From Clostridium sp. (GTDB lineage Bacteria; Bacillota; Clostridia; Lachnospirales; Lachnospiraceae), in assembly GCA_004554205.1 (NCBI GenBank), contig SFNH01000003.1, forward strand, positions 1 to 46,802: a DNA stretch of 46,802 nt, read 5' to 3'. This document shows, in pieces, positions 24,147 to 33,596 of this stretch. A model generated the notes under the pieces. It was given only the letters and a program-made list of their open reading frames with translations. It was not told where the DNA came from and made no database searches. Both the position numbers and the translations under genes were made by a program. The stretch's first letter is position 1. Each line of letters starts with the position of its first letter.

Positions 24147-25517
24147 TTAACCGAAATCGTAAGGAGCCCTCGCGATGTAAGTGCCCGCAAGTTCCCTCAC
24201 GACCTGATGGTTCTCCACCACCTTCATGCCCCTTAAGAACACAGTCTCAATCCGCCCGTTTACCTTAAGCCCCTCAAACGGCGCGTAGTCCACATTCTGA
24301 ATCTGGTCAGCCGCCGTGATGATATCCGATTCATCCGGATTTAACACCACGATATCCGCATCGCTTCCCGGAGCGATCACGCCCTTTCTCGGATACATCC
24401 CGTAGAGCTTCGCCGGGTTCTCGCACAAAAGGCGGCACATATCCGAGAGCGTGATCCGGCCCTTTCTCACGCCCTCGCTGTACATGAGGATTCCCCGCGT
24501 CTCCACGCCCGGCATTCCACCCGGAATCTTTCGGAAATCCGTTTTTCCAAGCCGCTTCTGCTCCGTGGTAAAGCTGCAGTGGTCGGTGGATACCGTCTGA
24601 ATTTCCCCGTCCGCGAGCGCTTTCCACAACGCCTCTGTATCCTCCTTTTTCCTGAGAGGCGGAGCGATCACATACTTCGCGCCCTCAAAGCCCGGAAGAT
24701 GGTAGAGGGAATCGTCCATCAAAAGATACTGGGGACACGTCTCCGCGTAGACCTCCTGACCGCGTTTTCTCGCCGCCCGGATCTCGTCGAGCGCCTCGCG
24801 GTTCGTCAGGTGCACCACCATCACCGGGGCTTCTGCAATCTCAGCGATCCGCAGAAGGCGCGCCACAGCCTCCGCCTCCGCCTCCGGCGGGCGGGTCGCC
24901 GGGTGGCTCTCCACGCCCATACGCCCGGCGTTTACCGCCTCCTCCTGGAGCGCCGCGATCACGCCGCTGTTTTCACAGTGCACACCGGCGATGCCCTTCA
25001 CATCCTTCAGCCGCTTCAGTATTTCGTAGAGGCACTTATCATCCACCTGGATGTCGTACGTCATATAGAGCTTGTAGGAGGTAATGCCCTCCTCTGTCAT
25101 TTTGTCGATCTCACGGCTGACGTCATGGTTCCAGTCCGATATGGACATATGAAAACCGTAGTCGCAGGAGCACTTTCCGTCCGCCTTCTCATGCCAGTTT
25201 TTTAAGCCCTCCATCAGGGTCTCTCCCGCATACTGGGTTCCGAAGTCCACGATCGTGGTCGTGCCGCCCCGCAAAGCGGCCCTTGTGCCCGTGCGAAAGT
25301 CGTCCGCCGTCACCGTCCCCGCCACATGCAGATCAAAGTGGGTGTGCGCGTCAATAAATCCGGGAAACAAAAGCTTTCCTCCCACATCAATGATCTCCAC
25401 GCCGCTTTCATCAATATTTTTTCCCACTTTTTCTATCTTTTCATCATCCAGCAGTACGTCCGCCTCCACAACTCCAGATGCGGACACGACCCTGCCGCCC
25501 TTCAGCAATCGCTTCAT
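24147..25517 (-). CDS. ygeZ: Dihydropyrimidinase/hydantoinase-type amidohydrolase (YgeZ/HyuA)
   Basis: A 456-aa cyclic-amidase of the D-hydantoinase family that opens five- or six-membered cyclic ureides. It has the metal ligands His58 and His60 (DAHTHFD), the Lys149 that is carbamylated to bridge the two metals (SYKLYMTY), His in GVHCENSG (about 182) and MVVHLTN, and Asp in STDHCSF. The start at 25517 is chosen for the AAGGAAGG site; the longer frame runs into the dehydrogenase gene. In this cluster the homologue is called HyuA or YgeZ and is thought to act on a purine ring-opening intermediate; the substrate is inferred from context. Confidence 0.88.
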   Translation of the reverse strand: MKRLLKGGRVVSASGVVEADVLLDDEKIEKVGKNIDESGVEIIDVGGKLLFPGFIDAHTHFDLHVAGTVTADDFRTGTRAALRGGTTTIVDFGTQYAGETLMEGLKNWHEKADGKCSCDYGFHMSISDWNHDVSREIDKMTEEGITSYKLYMTYDIQVDDKCLYEILKRLKDVKGIAGVHCENSGVIAALQEEAVNAGRMGVESHPATRPPEAEAEAVARLLRIAEIAEAPVMVVHLTNREALDEIRAARKRGQEVYAETCPQYLLMDDSLYHLPGFEGAKYVIAPPLRKKEDTEALWKALADGEIQTVSTDHCSFTTEQKRLGKTDFRKIPGGMPGVETRGILMYSEGVRKGRITLSDMCRLLCENPAKLYGMYPRKGVIAPGSDADIVVLNPDESDIITAADQIQNVDYAPFEGLKVNGRIETVFLRGMKVVENHQVVRELAGTYIARAPYDFG

Positions 25518-25557
25518 ATGCCGCCTTCCTTCCCGGAAACTTTCACCAGTTCCCGCG

Positions 25558-28197
25558 TCACTTCTTTCTGCTGTACGGTGTCCCTGTGAGCGGAAGCTCT
25601 GTCTGGAACTCACCGTTCCATCTCTGGTAAGCCGCCTGGACAGCCGGCGCCGTCGGAATGGAGGTGATCTCACCGACGCCGATCGCGCCGTAAGCCACGT
25701 CAATCCCCGGCTTCTCGACCACAATGCTCTCGACCTCCGGCGTCTTATCCGCGCGGAACAGTCCGAGCGTTCCAAACTTTGCCGTCGGCACACAGTCTTC
25801 AAGCGGATACTGCTCCGTAAGCGCATAGCCCAGGCTCATCACAACGCCGCCCTCGATCTGGCCCTCCACGCTCTTCGGATTCACCGCCCTGCCCACATCA
25901 TGGGCCGCCACGACCTTTTTGATCGTCCCGTCGTCATTTAAAATGCAGACCTGGGTCGCGTAGCCGTAAGCTACATGGGATACCGGATTCGGAACCGGCG
26001 TTCCCATCTTGTCAGTCTTTGCAAGGTACTCACCGTACGCCTCCTTACCTTCCAATGCCGCCCAGTCTCCGCCTGCCTCAACAAGCATCTTCTTAAGCTC
26101 GATCGCAGCCCGCCTTGCCGCCTCGCCGGTGACAAGCGTCTGCCTCGAGCCGGAGGTGGTGCCGGAATCCGGCGCGTCCGCCGTATTCGGCTGATGGTAA
26201 ACGACCCGCTCCACCGCCTCGTCCAATGTCTCGCAGACAACCTGCATAAGAACCGTTCCCACGCCCTGTCCGATGCCGGAGGCGCCGGAATGGATATGTA
26301 CCTTTCCGTCCTTCACCACGAGGCGCACGCGCCCCGTATCGGGAATGCCAACGCCGACGCCGGCATTCTTCATCGCGCAGGCAATGCCCGCGTATTTGCT
26401 GCTCTCATATACATCCTTCACACGCTCAAGCGTCTCCGCAAGCCCTGTGGAATCGTCCGCGATCTGTCCGTTCGGCAGTACCTGTCCCGGGCGGATCGCG
26501 TTGCGGTAGCGGAACTCCCACGGACTGATGCCCACCATCTCCGCTAAGAGATTTAAGTTGCACTCCGTGGCAAAGCAGGTCTGCGTCACGCCGAATCCCC
26601 GGAACGCGCCTGCGGGCGGGTTGTTGGTGTAGACTGCCGTTCCGTCGATGTCGATCACCTGGTAATTGTACGGACCAGCCGCATGGGTGCAGGCGCGCTG
26701 AAGCACCGGCCCGCCAAGAGACGCATATGCGCCCGTATCTGCCACGACCACCGCCTTCATCGCCGTAAGCATTCCGTTCTCGTCACACGCCGTCGTGAGG
26801 TCGATGCTCATCGGATGGCGCTTCGGGTGAACGATCAGGCTTTCCCTGCGCGTCAGCTTACATTTTACCGTCCGCTTCGTCAGATAGGCGATCAGCGCCG
26901 CATGGTGCTGCACCGTCACATCCTCCTTGCCGCCGAAGCCGCCGCCCACCAGCTTGTTCTCCACGATCACCTTCTCCGGCGGAAGACCTAACAGGATCGA
27001 CGTCTCATGGCGGGTGTCGTAGGTTCCCTGGTCGGTGGAATAGATGAATACCCCGTCGTCAAAGGGGAACGCCACCGCCGCCTCCGGCTCAAGAAACGCG
27101 TGCTCCGTCCACGGCGTCTCATAATGTCTCGTCACCTTATATCTGGAATTTGCGATCACCTCATCCGCGTTTCCGCGCACAAGATGCTCATGGCTTAAAA
27201 TGTTTCCGCCCTCGTGAAGCTCAGGCGCCCCCTCTGCCAGGCTGTCCGCCGGGCAGGTCATGGGGGTGAGCTCCTCGTACTCGACCTCGACGAGCGCCTT
27301 CGCCTGCTCCAGTATCTCCGGCGTCTCCGCCGCCACGAGCGCGATGGCGTCTCCCAGATACCGGGTCACATCGCCCACGGCGATCATCGTATCCCAGTCC
27401 TGCTTTAAGTGGCCCACCTTATTCTTCCCCGGAACATCGTCAGCCGTCAGCACGCAGACGACGCCGGGAAGCGCTTTCGCCTTCTCCGTGTGTATCGCGA
27501 GCACACGCGCGCGCGGATATTTGCTGCGGACCGCGCTCCCGTAGATCATGCCGGGAAGCTCGATATCGTCCACATACTCTCCGGTGCCGAGCACCTTTCC
27601 GGCCGCGTCGATCCGGTGCAGGGTGTCGCCGACCTTCACCTTCCCGCCGGTGCGGTTTTCGCCTGTCCGCCCCCTCTCCGCGTTAAGGTTCTCCGCTCCC
27701 GGCATTCCCGCCGCCTGCCACTCAGAAAGCGTCATGCCGGACCTTAAAATCACTGCCGCAAGCTCAATCCCGTCGATAATTTTTTTATATCCGGTGCAGC
27801 GGCAGAAATTATTGCGGATCGCGTAGGCGATCTCCACGCGGCTGGGGCTCGGATTTACATCTAAAAGCCCCTTCGCGCAGATCACCATGCCCGGGATGCA
27901 GAAGCCGCACTGCACGGCGCCCGCCTCCCCGAACGCGTATACATAGATTTCTTTTTCCCGCTCGGAAAAACCCTCGACCGTCAGGATCTTTTTCCCTTCC
28001 ATGCGTCCCATCTTCTGGACGCACGCCTTCGTCGCCTTTCCGTCCACCAGCACCGTGCAGGTTCCGCAGGCGCCCTCACTGCACCCGTCCTTGACCGACT
28101 TGCATTTTAAATCGTTCCGCAGCACGTCGATGAGTCTTCGCTCCGCGTCCGCCTCATACTCAGCACCGTTGATCCATACCTTACACATTGCGCCCAT
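25558..28197 (-). CDS. xdh: Selenium-linked xanthine dehydrogenase, fused [2Fe-2S]-molybdopterin chain
   Basis: An 879-aa fused molybdenum hydroxylase. The N-terminal plant-type [2Fe-2S] ferredoxin ligands are C39/C44/C47/C59, and the second [2Fe-2S] helical domain has C97/C100/C132/C134. The molybdopterin domain runs from about 195 to the end, including GGGFGGKEDV and the catalytic Glu843 in AIGVGEITSIPTAP. There is no FAD domain, nor any FAD-subunit gene nearby, so electrons must leave to another carrier; the YgfK flavoprotein encoded just upstream is a candidate. It matches the selenium-dependent XDH/XdhD family (labile selenium cofactor, no Sec codon). Role: hypoxanthine/xanthine hydroxylation or the reverse reduction of urate. 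Confidence 0.9.
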   Translation of the reverse strand: MGAMCKVWINGAEYEADAERRLIDVLRNDLKCKSVKDGCSEGACGTCTVLVDGKATKACVQKMGRMEGKKILTVEGFSEREKEIYVYAFGEAGAVQCGFCIPGMVICAKGLLDVNPSPSRVEIAYAIRNNFCRCTGYKKIIDGIELAAVILRSGMTLSEWQAAGMPGAENLNAERGRTGENRTGGKVKVGDTLHRIDAAGKVLGTGEYVDDIELPGMIYGSAVRSKYPRARVLAIHTEKAKALPGVVCVLTADDVPGKNKVGHLKQDWDTMIAVGDVTRYLGDAIALVAAETPEILEQAKALVEVEYEELTPMTCPADSLAEGAPELHEGGNILSHEHLVRGNADEVIANSRYKVTRHYETPWTEHAFLEPEAAVAFPFDDGVFIYSTDQGTYDTRHETSILLGLPPEKVIVENKLVGGGFGGKEDVTVQHHAALIAYLTKRTVKCKLTRRESLIVHPKRHPMSIDLTTACDENGMLTAMKAVVVADTGAYASLGGPVLQRACTHAAGPYNYQVIDIDGTAVYTNNPPAGAFRGFGVTQTCFATECNLNLLAEMVGISPWEFRYRNAIRPGQVLPNGQIADDSTGLAETLERVKDVYESSKYAGIACAMKNAGVGVGIPDTGRVRLVVKDGKVHIHSGASGIGQGVGTVLMQVVCETLDEAVERVVYHQPNTADAPDSGTTSGSRQTLVTGEAARRAAIELKKMLVEAGGDWAALEGKEAYGEYLAKTDKMGTPVPNPVSHVAYGYATQVCILNDDGTIKKVVAAHDVGRAVNPKSVEGQIEGGVVMSLGYALTEQYPLEDCVPTAKFGTLGLFRADKTPEVESIVVEKPGIDVAYGAIGVGEITSIPTAPAVQAAYQRWNGEFQTELPLTGTPYSRKK

Positions 28198-28243
28198 AAC
28201 CAGCCTCCCTTTTCCGGCCTCATCACCTGAAGCCAGTTCTATT

Positions 28244-28275
28244 GTATCCGTTCAGCCGCACGGCTGAACGGATAC
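28244..28275. promoter_or_regulatory. Perfect 15-bp inverted repeat between ygfK and xdh
   Basis: GTATCCGTTCAGCCG (28244-28258), 2 nt, then its exact reverse complement (28261-28275), beginning 3 nt after the ygfK stop. No T-run follows on either strand, so it is more likely an mRNA-stabilising or processing hairpin than a terminator. Confidence 0.75.
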
Positions 28276-28278
28276 GTT

Positions 28279-31266
28279 CTATTTCATAAGCAGGTACGCA
28301 TAATCCCTCACGACTGTATCAATGATGTCGCGGATCGCCCCCGGAACTGCATCCGGCGCGGTTCCCACCACATAGTCCACAGTCCTGCCGAACAGTCTCA
28401 CCCGGCATGTCCCGCTCGATGCGTCAAGTACCGTGAAGCCCTGATTTTTGCTGTCCTCCATGTCCTTCTCATTGGCAAACAGTGTGAACTTGTCAAGGTA
28501 GGGAGCGCTGCTGTACGGGCAGAAGCTCTTACAGTTGCCGCACTCGTTGCACATATAATCCACATGGATGATCTGGTGCATCGCTCTTCCCGGCACATTT
28601 ACCGAAATGTTTGCGCGGTTCGGGCAGACGTCCACACAGTTTTCGCAGACCGCAGAACACGTCAGGCAGCGTCCGCTCTCCGGCTGGCCGCTCTCTGTCA
28701 TCATTCTGCCCTTCTTGCCGTAGATCTTCGCCTCGTCGCCGCTCTCCTCAAAGTCTTTCGCCAGCGCGCACTTTGCGATGCCCTCCGCGGCCTTTCGCCC
28801 GTCGCGGATAGCCTCCACCACCGTGGCCGGGCCTTTCAGCCCGTCGCCCGCAGCAAAGATCCCCGCCTCGCTCGTCTCAAGCGTCTCCGGGTTCACGATC
28901 AGGCGGCCTCTCTCGTCCACCGAAAGCCCCGCGCCGCGGTAAAAGTCTGCCGGGGTCTTCTCGCCCACTGCCGCGATCACCGTGTCTGCCAGAACCTCGA
29001 CAAGCTCCTCCGTCTCGACAACGCCGCGCCGTCCGCTCGCGTCATAATCACCCAATACCATCTTTTTGCAGATCAAAACGCCATCCTTTGCCTTCACCGG
29101 AGAGAGCAGCTCCGCAAACTCCACGCCGTCGTCGATCGCCATCTCAAGCTCCTCGGCATCTGCGGGCATGTAGCGCTTTGTTCGGCGGTACACAAGGGAA
29201 ACCTTCTCAACGCCCGCGTTGCGCTTCGCCGCGCGCGCAGTATCCATGGCGGTATTTCCGCCGCCGATCACAACTACATGTTTCCCAAGATCCACCTTGC
29301 CATCTGTCTCCTTAAACGCGCGCAGGAAATCGATGGCATTCATCGCCTCTCCTTCCTCAAGGCGCAGGGTTCCCGGCTCTGTCGCGCCCAATGCAAGCAC
29401 CACATTGCCGTACTGCTCCTTAAGCGCCTTAAGGTCGCTCACCTCGGTTTCGGTCTTCATCTCCACACCCATGGCGCGGACAAGAGCCACATCCTTCTCG
29501 ATGGCATCCTCCCCGATACGGAAGCCCGGAATCACATTGCGGACAATGCCGCCAAGCTTCGCATCCTTCTCAAACAGCGTCACGCGGTAGCCGCCCCTTG
29601 CCAGGAAGTATGCCGCGGCAAGGCCTGCCGGGCCGCCGCCCACTACGGCTGCCGTCCTGTTACCTGACAGCTCCGGTTTTTTAAGTTTCTTCATAAATGT
29701 GTCATAGCCGCCCTCTGCCGCCTCCAGCTTGCTTCTGCGGATATTAACCGGATCCTCATAGAAGTTTCTGGTGCACTTGCTCATGCAGTTGTGGGCGCAG
29801 ATCGTGCCGGTGATAAACGGCAGCGGGTTCTTCTCCGTGATGACCTCCATGGCCTCCTCATATCTGCCCTCGCCCACCAGCTTTAAATAAACCGTGATGT
29901 CCTGATGAATCGGACAGCCCTCCTTACAGGGAGCCACAAAGCAGTCCACCAGCGGAACCTCCTGCTTCATCTTCCGCTCAGGAAGCGGCTTTACGGCTTT
30001 CACATGGTACGGGTTCTTCTTCACCTGCTCCACAAGCTCCGCCACACGCGCCGCGTTCACGCCCGTAAACGGCTTTACGCCCTTCTCGGCGAAAATATTT
30101 CCGATCTGCTCCAGTCTCTGATATCCGCCCGGCTTTAACATGGTGGTCGCCATCGTCACCGGCCAGATGCCTGCGTCCACGATGTCCGCAATGTTGAACG
30201 CGTCCGCGCCGCCGGAGTAGGAGATCCTGAGCTTTCCATCAAAGTCCTTTGACAGCTTCGCCGCCACAGACATGGACAGCGCGTACAGGGACTTGCCGGA
30301 CATATACATCTCCTCACCCGGAAGCTCGCCCGCCTTGATGTCCACCGGGAAGGTGTTGGTGATCTTTACGCCGAACTGCAGATGCTTCTCATCCGCCAGC
30401 GCCTGGAGCCTCTCAAGCATCGGAACTGCGTCCTTATACTGCAGGTCATCTTTAAAATGGAAATCTCCGAACGCCACGTAGTCGTAGCCCATCTCGTCCA
30501 TGAGCTTCCTTGCGTATTCATACCCAAGCAGAGTCGGGTTGCACTTGATAAAGGTGTTGACCTTCTTCTCTGTGAGCAGATAGGAGGCGATCCGCTCGAT
30601 CTCCTCCGGCGGGCATCCGTGCAGCGTAGAGAGCGTCGCGCTGTTGCAGACTTCGGGGGAAATTCTCTCCACATCCTCTCTCGTCAGGTTCTTAAACAAA
30701 TCAAGATGCTCGAGAAGCCATGTCTTACACTCCTTAAAGATCGGCGTGTCGGAAGCGCACTTTAATCCTTCGATGAATCTGTCGATCTTCTCTGTCTTGA
30801 TACCTGCGAGATCATAGCCCACGCTCATATTGAACTGGAAGCCATCCATGTCGCCAAGGCCAAACTCCTTTGCCAGCACCTTGCAGCCGAACCATGCTTT
30901 CACATACTCGTCGAAGGCCTGCGGCACATAGAGCTCCGTGGACCACTCCACGTTGTAGCACTCGTCGTCCGCCTTGATGCAGGGCTTTGCTACCGGGAGA
31001 TCCTCACCGTCTAAAATCTGTACCGTTTTCAGCTCAAAGAAACGGCTGCCCGCATAATACGCCGCCAGGATATTCTGGGCAAGCTGGGTGTGAGGACCGG
31101 CCGCCGGTCCAAACGGCGTCTCAAGCTTCCGGCCGAAAATCTCACTCGTCTTTGTCTTGTCCGCCACAAACGGTCTGCGCACGCCGAACACGGTGCCCTT
31201 TTTGTGCTCTTCTAAAACCCACTCCATCAGGCTGCCAAACGGGATTGGCGTCATTCTGTCGCTCAT
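28279..31266 (-). CDS. ygfK: YgfK-type flavo-iron-sulfur oxidoreductase
   Basis: A 995-aa multi-domain protein. The N-terminal dihydroorotate-dehydrogenase/dihydropyrimidine-dehydrogenase-like barrel covers about 1-410. A GltD-type Fe-S segment has Cys at 442-451 (CFVAPCKEGC) and 490-498 (CAHNCMSKC). An FAD site is at 541-552 (VGGGPAGLAAA), and an NADPH site is VVVIGGGNTAMDTARAAKR (about 660-680). C-terminal 4Fe-4S motifs are CENCVDVCP and CNECGNCKSFCP (about 885-945). It was named a putative selenate reductase subunit, but in purine clusters it is believed to take part in purine reduction or electron transfer. It lies between ssnA and xdh and is transcribed with them. Substrate unproven. Confidence 0.92.
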   Translation of the reverse strand: MSDRMTPIPFGSLMEWVLEEHKKGTVFGVRRPFVADKTKTSEIFGRKLETPFGPAAGPHTQLAQNILAAYYAGSRFFELKTVQILDGEDLPVAKPCIKADDECYNVEWSTELYVPQAFDEYVKAWFGCKVLAKEFGLGDMDGFQFNMSVGYDLAGIKTEKIDRFIEGLKCASDTPIFKECKTWLLEHLDLFKNLTREDVERISPEVCNSATLSTLHGCPPEEIERIASYLLTEKKVNTFIKCNPTLLGYEYARKLMDEMGYDYVAFGDFHFKDDLQYKDAVPMLERLQALADEKHLQFGVKITNTFPVDIKAGELPGEEMYMSGKSLYALSMSVAAKLSKDFDGKLRISYSGGADAFNIADIVDAGIWPVTMATTMLKPGGYQRLEQIGNIFAEKGVKPFTGVNAARVAELVEQVKKNPYHVKAVKPLPERKMKQEVPLVDCFVAPCKEGCPIHQDITVYLKLVGEGRYEEAMEVITEKNPLPFITGTICAHNCMSKCTRNFYEDPVNIRRSKLEAAEGGYDTFMKKLKKPELSGNRTAAVVGGGPAGLAAAYFLARGGYRVTLFEKDAKLGGIVRNVIPGFRIGEDAIEKDVALVRAMGVEMKTETEVSDLKALKEQYGNVVLALGATEPGTLRLEEGEAMNAIDFLRAFKETDGKVDLGKHVVVIGGGNTAMDTARAAKRNAGVEKVSLVYRRTKRYMPADAEELEMAIDDGVEFAELLSPVKAKDGVLICKKMVLGDYDASGRRGVVETEELVEVLADTVIAAVGEKTPADFYRGAGLSVDERGRLIVNPETLETSEAGIFAAGDGLKGPATVVEAIRDGRKAAEGIAKCALAKDFEESGDEAKIYGKKGRMMTESGQPESGRCLTCSAVCENCVDVCPNRANISVNVPGRAMHQIIHVDYMCNECGNCKSFCPYSSAPYLDKFTLFANEKDMEDSKNQGFTVLDASSGTCRVRLFGRTVDYVVGTAPDAVPGAIRDIIDTVVRDYAYLLMK

Positions 31267-31319
31267 ACTTACACTCTCCTATTTTTTCTTAAAATTTCCT
31301 GTTTTATAATGTTATCTTG

Positions 31320-32651
31320 TTATCCATTGATGCTCTTCCAGAGCTTTGCCGCCTCCTGGCGCACATCCGCAAGAACCTTCTCCTCATCGATTCCGATCAG
31401 CTCGCGGTCCTTCATCAGGATTCTGCCGTTGCACATCGTCGTCACCACGCTGCGCCCTGTCATGCCGAAGAGAATGTGGCCGTTTACATTGCCCGCGTTC
31501 ATCGGGGTGCGCGGAATGTAGCCGGTCACGATCACATCCGCTGCCGCGCCCGGCTTTAATACGCCAAGCTGCTTCTTAAAGTAGCGGTTCGCAATCTTTG
31601 CGTTGCCCTCAAACAGCATCTGCGGCACCTCGCCCCATGCCGCGTTCGCATCGCAGAGATGATGCTTGTGAAGGACATTTGCCACCTTGTAGGACTCGAG
31701 GATGTCGTGGGTGTAGCCGTCGGTGCCAAGGCCGGTCAGCACGCCGTGATGCACGATCTCCATCGTCGGCGGGCATCCGCAGGCGTTGCCCATGTTCGAC
31801 TCGGGATTATGTACGACCATCGTGTCCGTATCCTTTAAAAGCTGCATTTCATGCTTATTTACATAGATGCAGTGCGCGGTCAGCGTCTTCGGACCCAGGA
31901 TATCCCAGTCATATAAGCGGTCGATGATCCGCTTCCCGTAATGCTTTAAGCAGTGGTGAAGATCCTCGATCCCCTCCGCCACATGAATATGGTAGCCCAC
32001 GCCCTCCGGCTTGTGCTCGCGGCACAGCTCCATGGTCTCATCAGAGATTGTGAAGGACGCGTGCATTCCCATCATGCCCGCGATCATGTCGCTGTCGTCC
32101 GCCAGGGCATGACGGATAAAGCGCTCGTTCTCCAGAATCGACTGCATGGATTTTTCTTTTCCGTCGCGGTCCGAGATCTCGTAGCAGAGGCAAGTCCGCA
32201 CGCCCAGCGTCCGCGCCGCGTCCTCGATCGCGGATAAGCTGTCCGGGATCTCGCCGAAGCTGGCGTGATGGTCGAACACGGTCGTCACACCGTTTTTGAT
32301 GCTGTCGATGTAGGTCGTCATGGCGCTCTGCCTCGTCTGCTCGAGCGTCAGGTGACGGTCGATCGTCCACCACATACCGTCGAGGATGTCCAGAAACCCG
32401 TTCGGGTTATAGCCGTTGATGGAAAGTCCGCGTGCCATGGCGCTGTAGATGTGCTCATGCGTGTTGATGAAGGCCGGCATGATGACGCCGCCCTTCGCAT
32501 CCACAAACTCCGCGTCCGGATACTCATTTTTAAGCTCCTTACAGTCCCCCACTTTCACAATGGTATTTCCGTCCGTGACAACCGCTCCGTTCTCGATGAA
32601 TGGATTGTCCGCGTCTCTCGTGATGAGGCGCCCGTTTCCAATAATGATCAT
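31320..32651 (-). CDS. ssnA: SsnA-type putative aminohydrolase
   Basis: A 443-aa amidohydrolase-superfamily enzyme related to guanine and chlorohydrolase-type deaminases. Metal ligands are visible in INTHEHIYSAMARGL (H-x-H, about 64-66), YHIHVAEG (about 223-230) and HCIYVNKHE; the C-terminal LGTDGYTHDI contains the catalytic Asp. It is the first gene of the minus arm, behind the promoter at 32739-32767, with AAAGGAG 7 nt upstream of the start. In selenium/purine-linked clusters it is thought to deaminate or hydrolyse a purine-derived compound. The substrate is not visible from sequence. Confidence 0.92.
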   Translation of the reverse strand: MIIIGNGRLITRDADNPFIENGAVVTDGNTIVKVGDCKELKNEYPDAEFVDAKGGVIMPAFINTHEHIYSAMARGLSINGYNPNGFLDILDGMWWTIDRHLTLEQTRQSAMTTYIDSIKNGVTTVFDHHASFGEIPDSLSAIEDAARTLGVRTCLCYEISDRDGKEKSMQSILENERFIRHALADDSDMIAGMMGMHASFTISDETMELCREHKPEGVGYHIHVAEGIEDLHHCLKHYGKRIIDRLYDWDILGPKTLTAHCIYVNKHEMQLLKDTDTMVVHNPESNMGNACGCPPTMEIVHHGVLTGLGTDGYTHDILESYKVANVLHKHHLCDANAAWGEVPQMLFEGNAKIANRYFKKQLGVLKPGAAADVIVTGYIPRTPMNAGNVNGHILFGMTGRSVVTTMCNGRILMKDRELIGIDEEKVLADVRQEAAKLWKSING

Positions 32652-32738
32652 ATTGTTTCTCCTTTCCTGAATTTTTAAATTGTTTCTCTTTTTTGTACAA
32701 TTTGCCCTGTTTTGCCAGATCGACGTTTTGATAATTCC

Positions 32739-32767
32739 ATATTATCACCATGACCGCCACTTTGCAA
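32739..32767 (-). promoter_or_regulatory. Promoter of the ssnA-ygfK-xdh arm
   Basis: Minus strand TTGCAA (32762-32767), 17 nt, TAATAT (32739-32744), with TG one base before the -10 (extended -10). The 5' leader is about 80 nt and holds an 8-bp palindrome, TTGTACAA (32693-32700). Two AAAAATTTTT blocks lie between the two divergent promoters (about 32779-32808). Confidence 0.6.
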
Positions 32768-32816
32768 GCCCAAAAACAAAAAATTTTTGCTAAACTAAAA
32801 ATTTTTTTATTTTCTC

Positions 32817-32844
32817 TTGCATTTCCATTTTTTTGTGCTATGAT
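32817..32844 (+). promoter_or_regulatory. Promoter of the regulator-dpaL arm
   Basis: TTGCAT (32817-32822), 16 nt, TATGAT (32839-32844), preceded by TGC as an extended -10. It is back to back with the ssnA promoter, about 50 nt apart, so one bound regulator could control both arms. Confidence 0.65.
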
Positions 32845-32879
32845 GGAATCATAGACGGGTATAAAAGGGGGTTCGATCA

Positions 32880-33563
32880 ATGAGCTATTCGCTGAAGCTT
32901 CTGACACAGATTGCGGCGGGATTCGCCAGGCAGTTCGGCAATGACTGTGAGATCGTCATCCATGATCTGACGGTCGAAAATCTGGAACATTCCATAGTAT
33001 ATATAGAAAATGGACATGTGACCAGCCGGCAGGTTGGCGGCGGTCCCTCCAAAGTAGTGCTGGAGGCGGCAGAGATGGCAAAAACACATCCGGAAACCTT
33101 AAAGGATCATCTCGGCTACCTGACCAAAACATCGGACGGTCGGATCTTAAAGTCCAGCACCCTTTATATAAGGGATGAAAACGGAGCCGTCCACTATCTG
33201 CTCTCCGTCAACTATGACATCACCGGACTGGTCAGCCTCGACCAGGCGGTAAAGTCACTGGTCTACACGGAGCCGGAGGCAAAGGACAGACAGCCGGAAC
33301 AGATTGTAACCAATGTGACCGACCTGCTTGACAGCCTGATCGAGCAGTCGGTAGCCCTGGTCGGCAAGCCTGCCGCACTGATGAATAAGGAAGAAAAGGT
33401 CAAGGCGATCCGTTTTTTAAATGACGCCGGCGCTTTCCTTATCACCAAATCCGGCGACAAGGTTTCCAGTTATTTCGGCATTTCCAAGTTCACCCTGTAC
33501 AGCTACATCGACGTGAACAAGCATTCAGGCGTCGGGGACGATCGCCACGAAAAAGAGCTTTAA
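32880..33563 (+). CDS. YheO/DauR-type PAS and helix-turn-helix regulator
   Basis: A 227-aa DNA-binding regulator. The N-terminal YheO-like PAS domain (about 1-125: LTQIAAGFARQFGNDCEIVIHDL...VNYDIT) likely senses a small molecule. The C-terminal HTH (about 180-222: KEEKVKAIRFLNDAGAFLITKSGDKVSSYFGISKFTLYSYID) binds DNA. The E. coli and Pseudomonas relatives (YheO, DauR) respond to metabolites. It is the first gene of the plus arm, divergent from ssnA, and therefore the likely local regulator of both arms. The effector might be a purine or urate, but this is inference. AAGGGGG precedes the start. Confidence 0.85.
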   Translation: MSYSLKLLTQIAAGFARQFGNDCEIVIHDLTVENLEHSIVYIENGHVTSRQVGGGPSKVVLEAAEMAKTHPETLKDHLGYLTKTSDGRILKSSTLYIRDENGAVHYLLSVNYDITGLVSLDQAVKSLVYTEPEAKDRQPEQIVTNVTDLLDSLIEQSVALVGKPAALMNKEEKVKAIRFLNDAGAFLITKSGDKVSSYFGISKFTLYSYIDVNKHSGVGDDRHEKEL

Positions 33564-33596
33564 AATGCTACATTACTAATAAGGAGGATTTTCACC

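Noticed and set aside
25518..25826. N-terminal 103-residue extension of the hydantoinase
   Set aside because: It is Arg/Ser-rich, overlaps the xanthine dehydrogenase gene and has no ribosome site. The ATG at 25517 has AAGGAAGG and begins the family's normal N terminus.
25558..31266. Selenocysteine codons in the selenium-linked enzymes
   Set aside because: XDH and YgfK are read through without in-frame TGA. The selenium link in these families is a cofactor or genome-context link, not Sec insertion.
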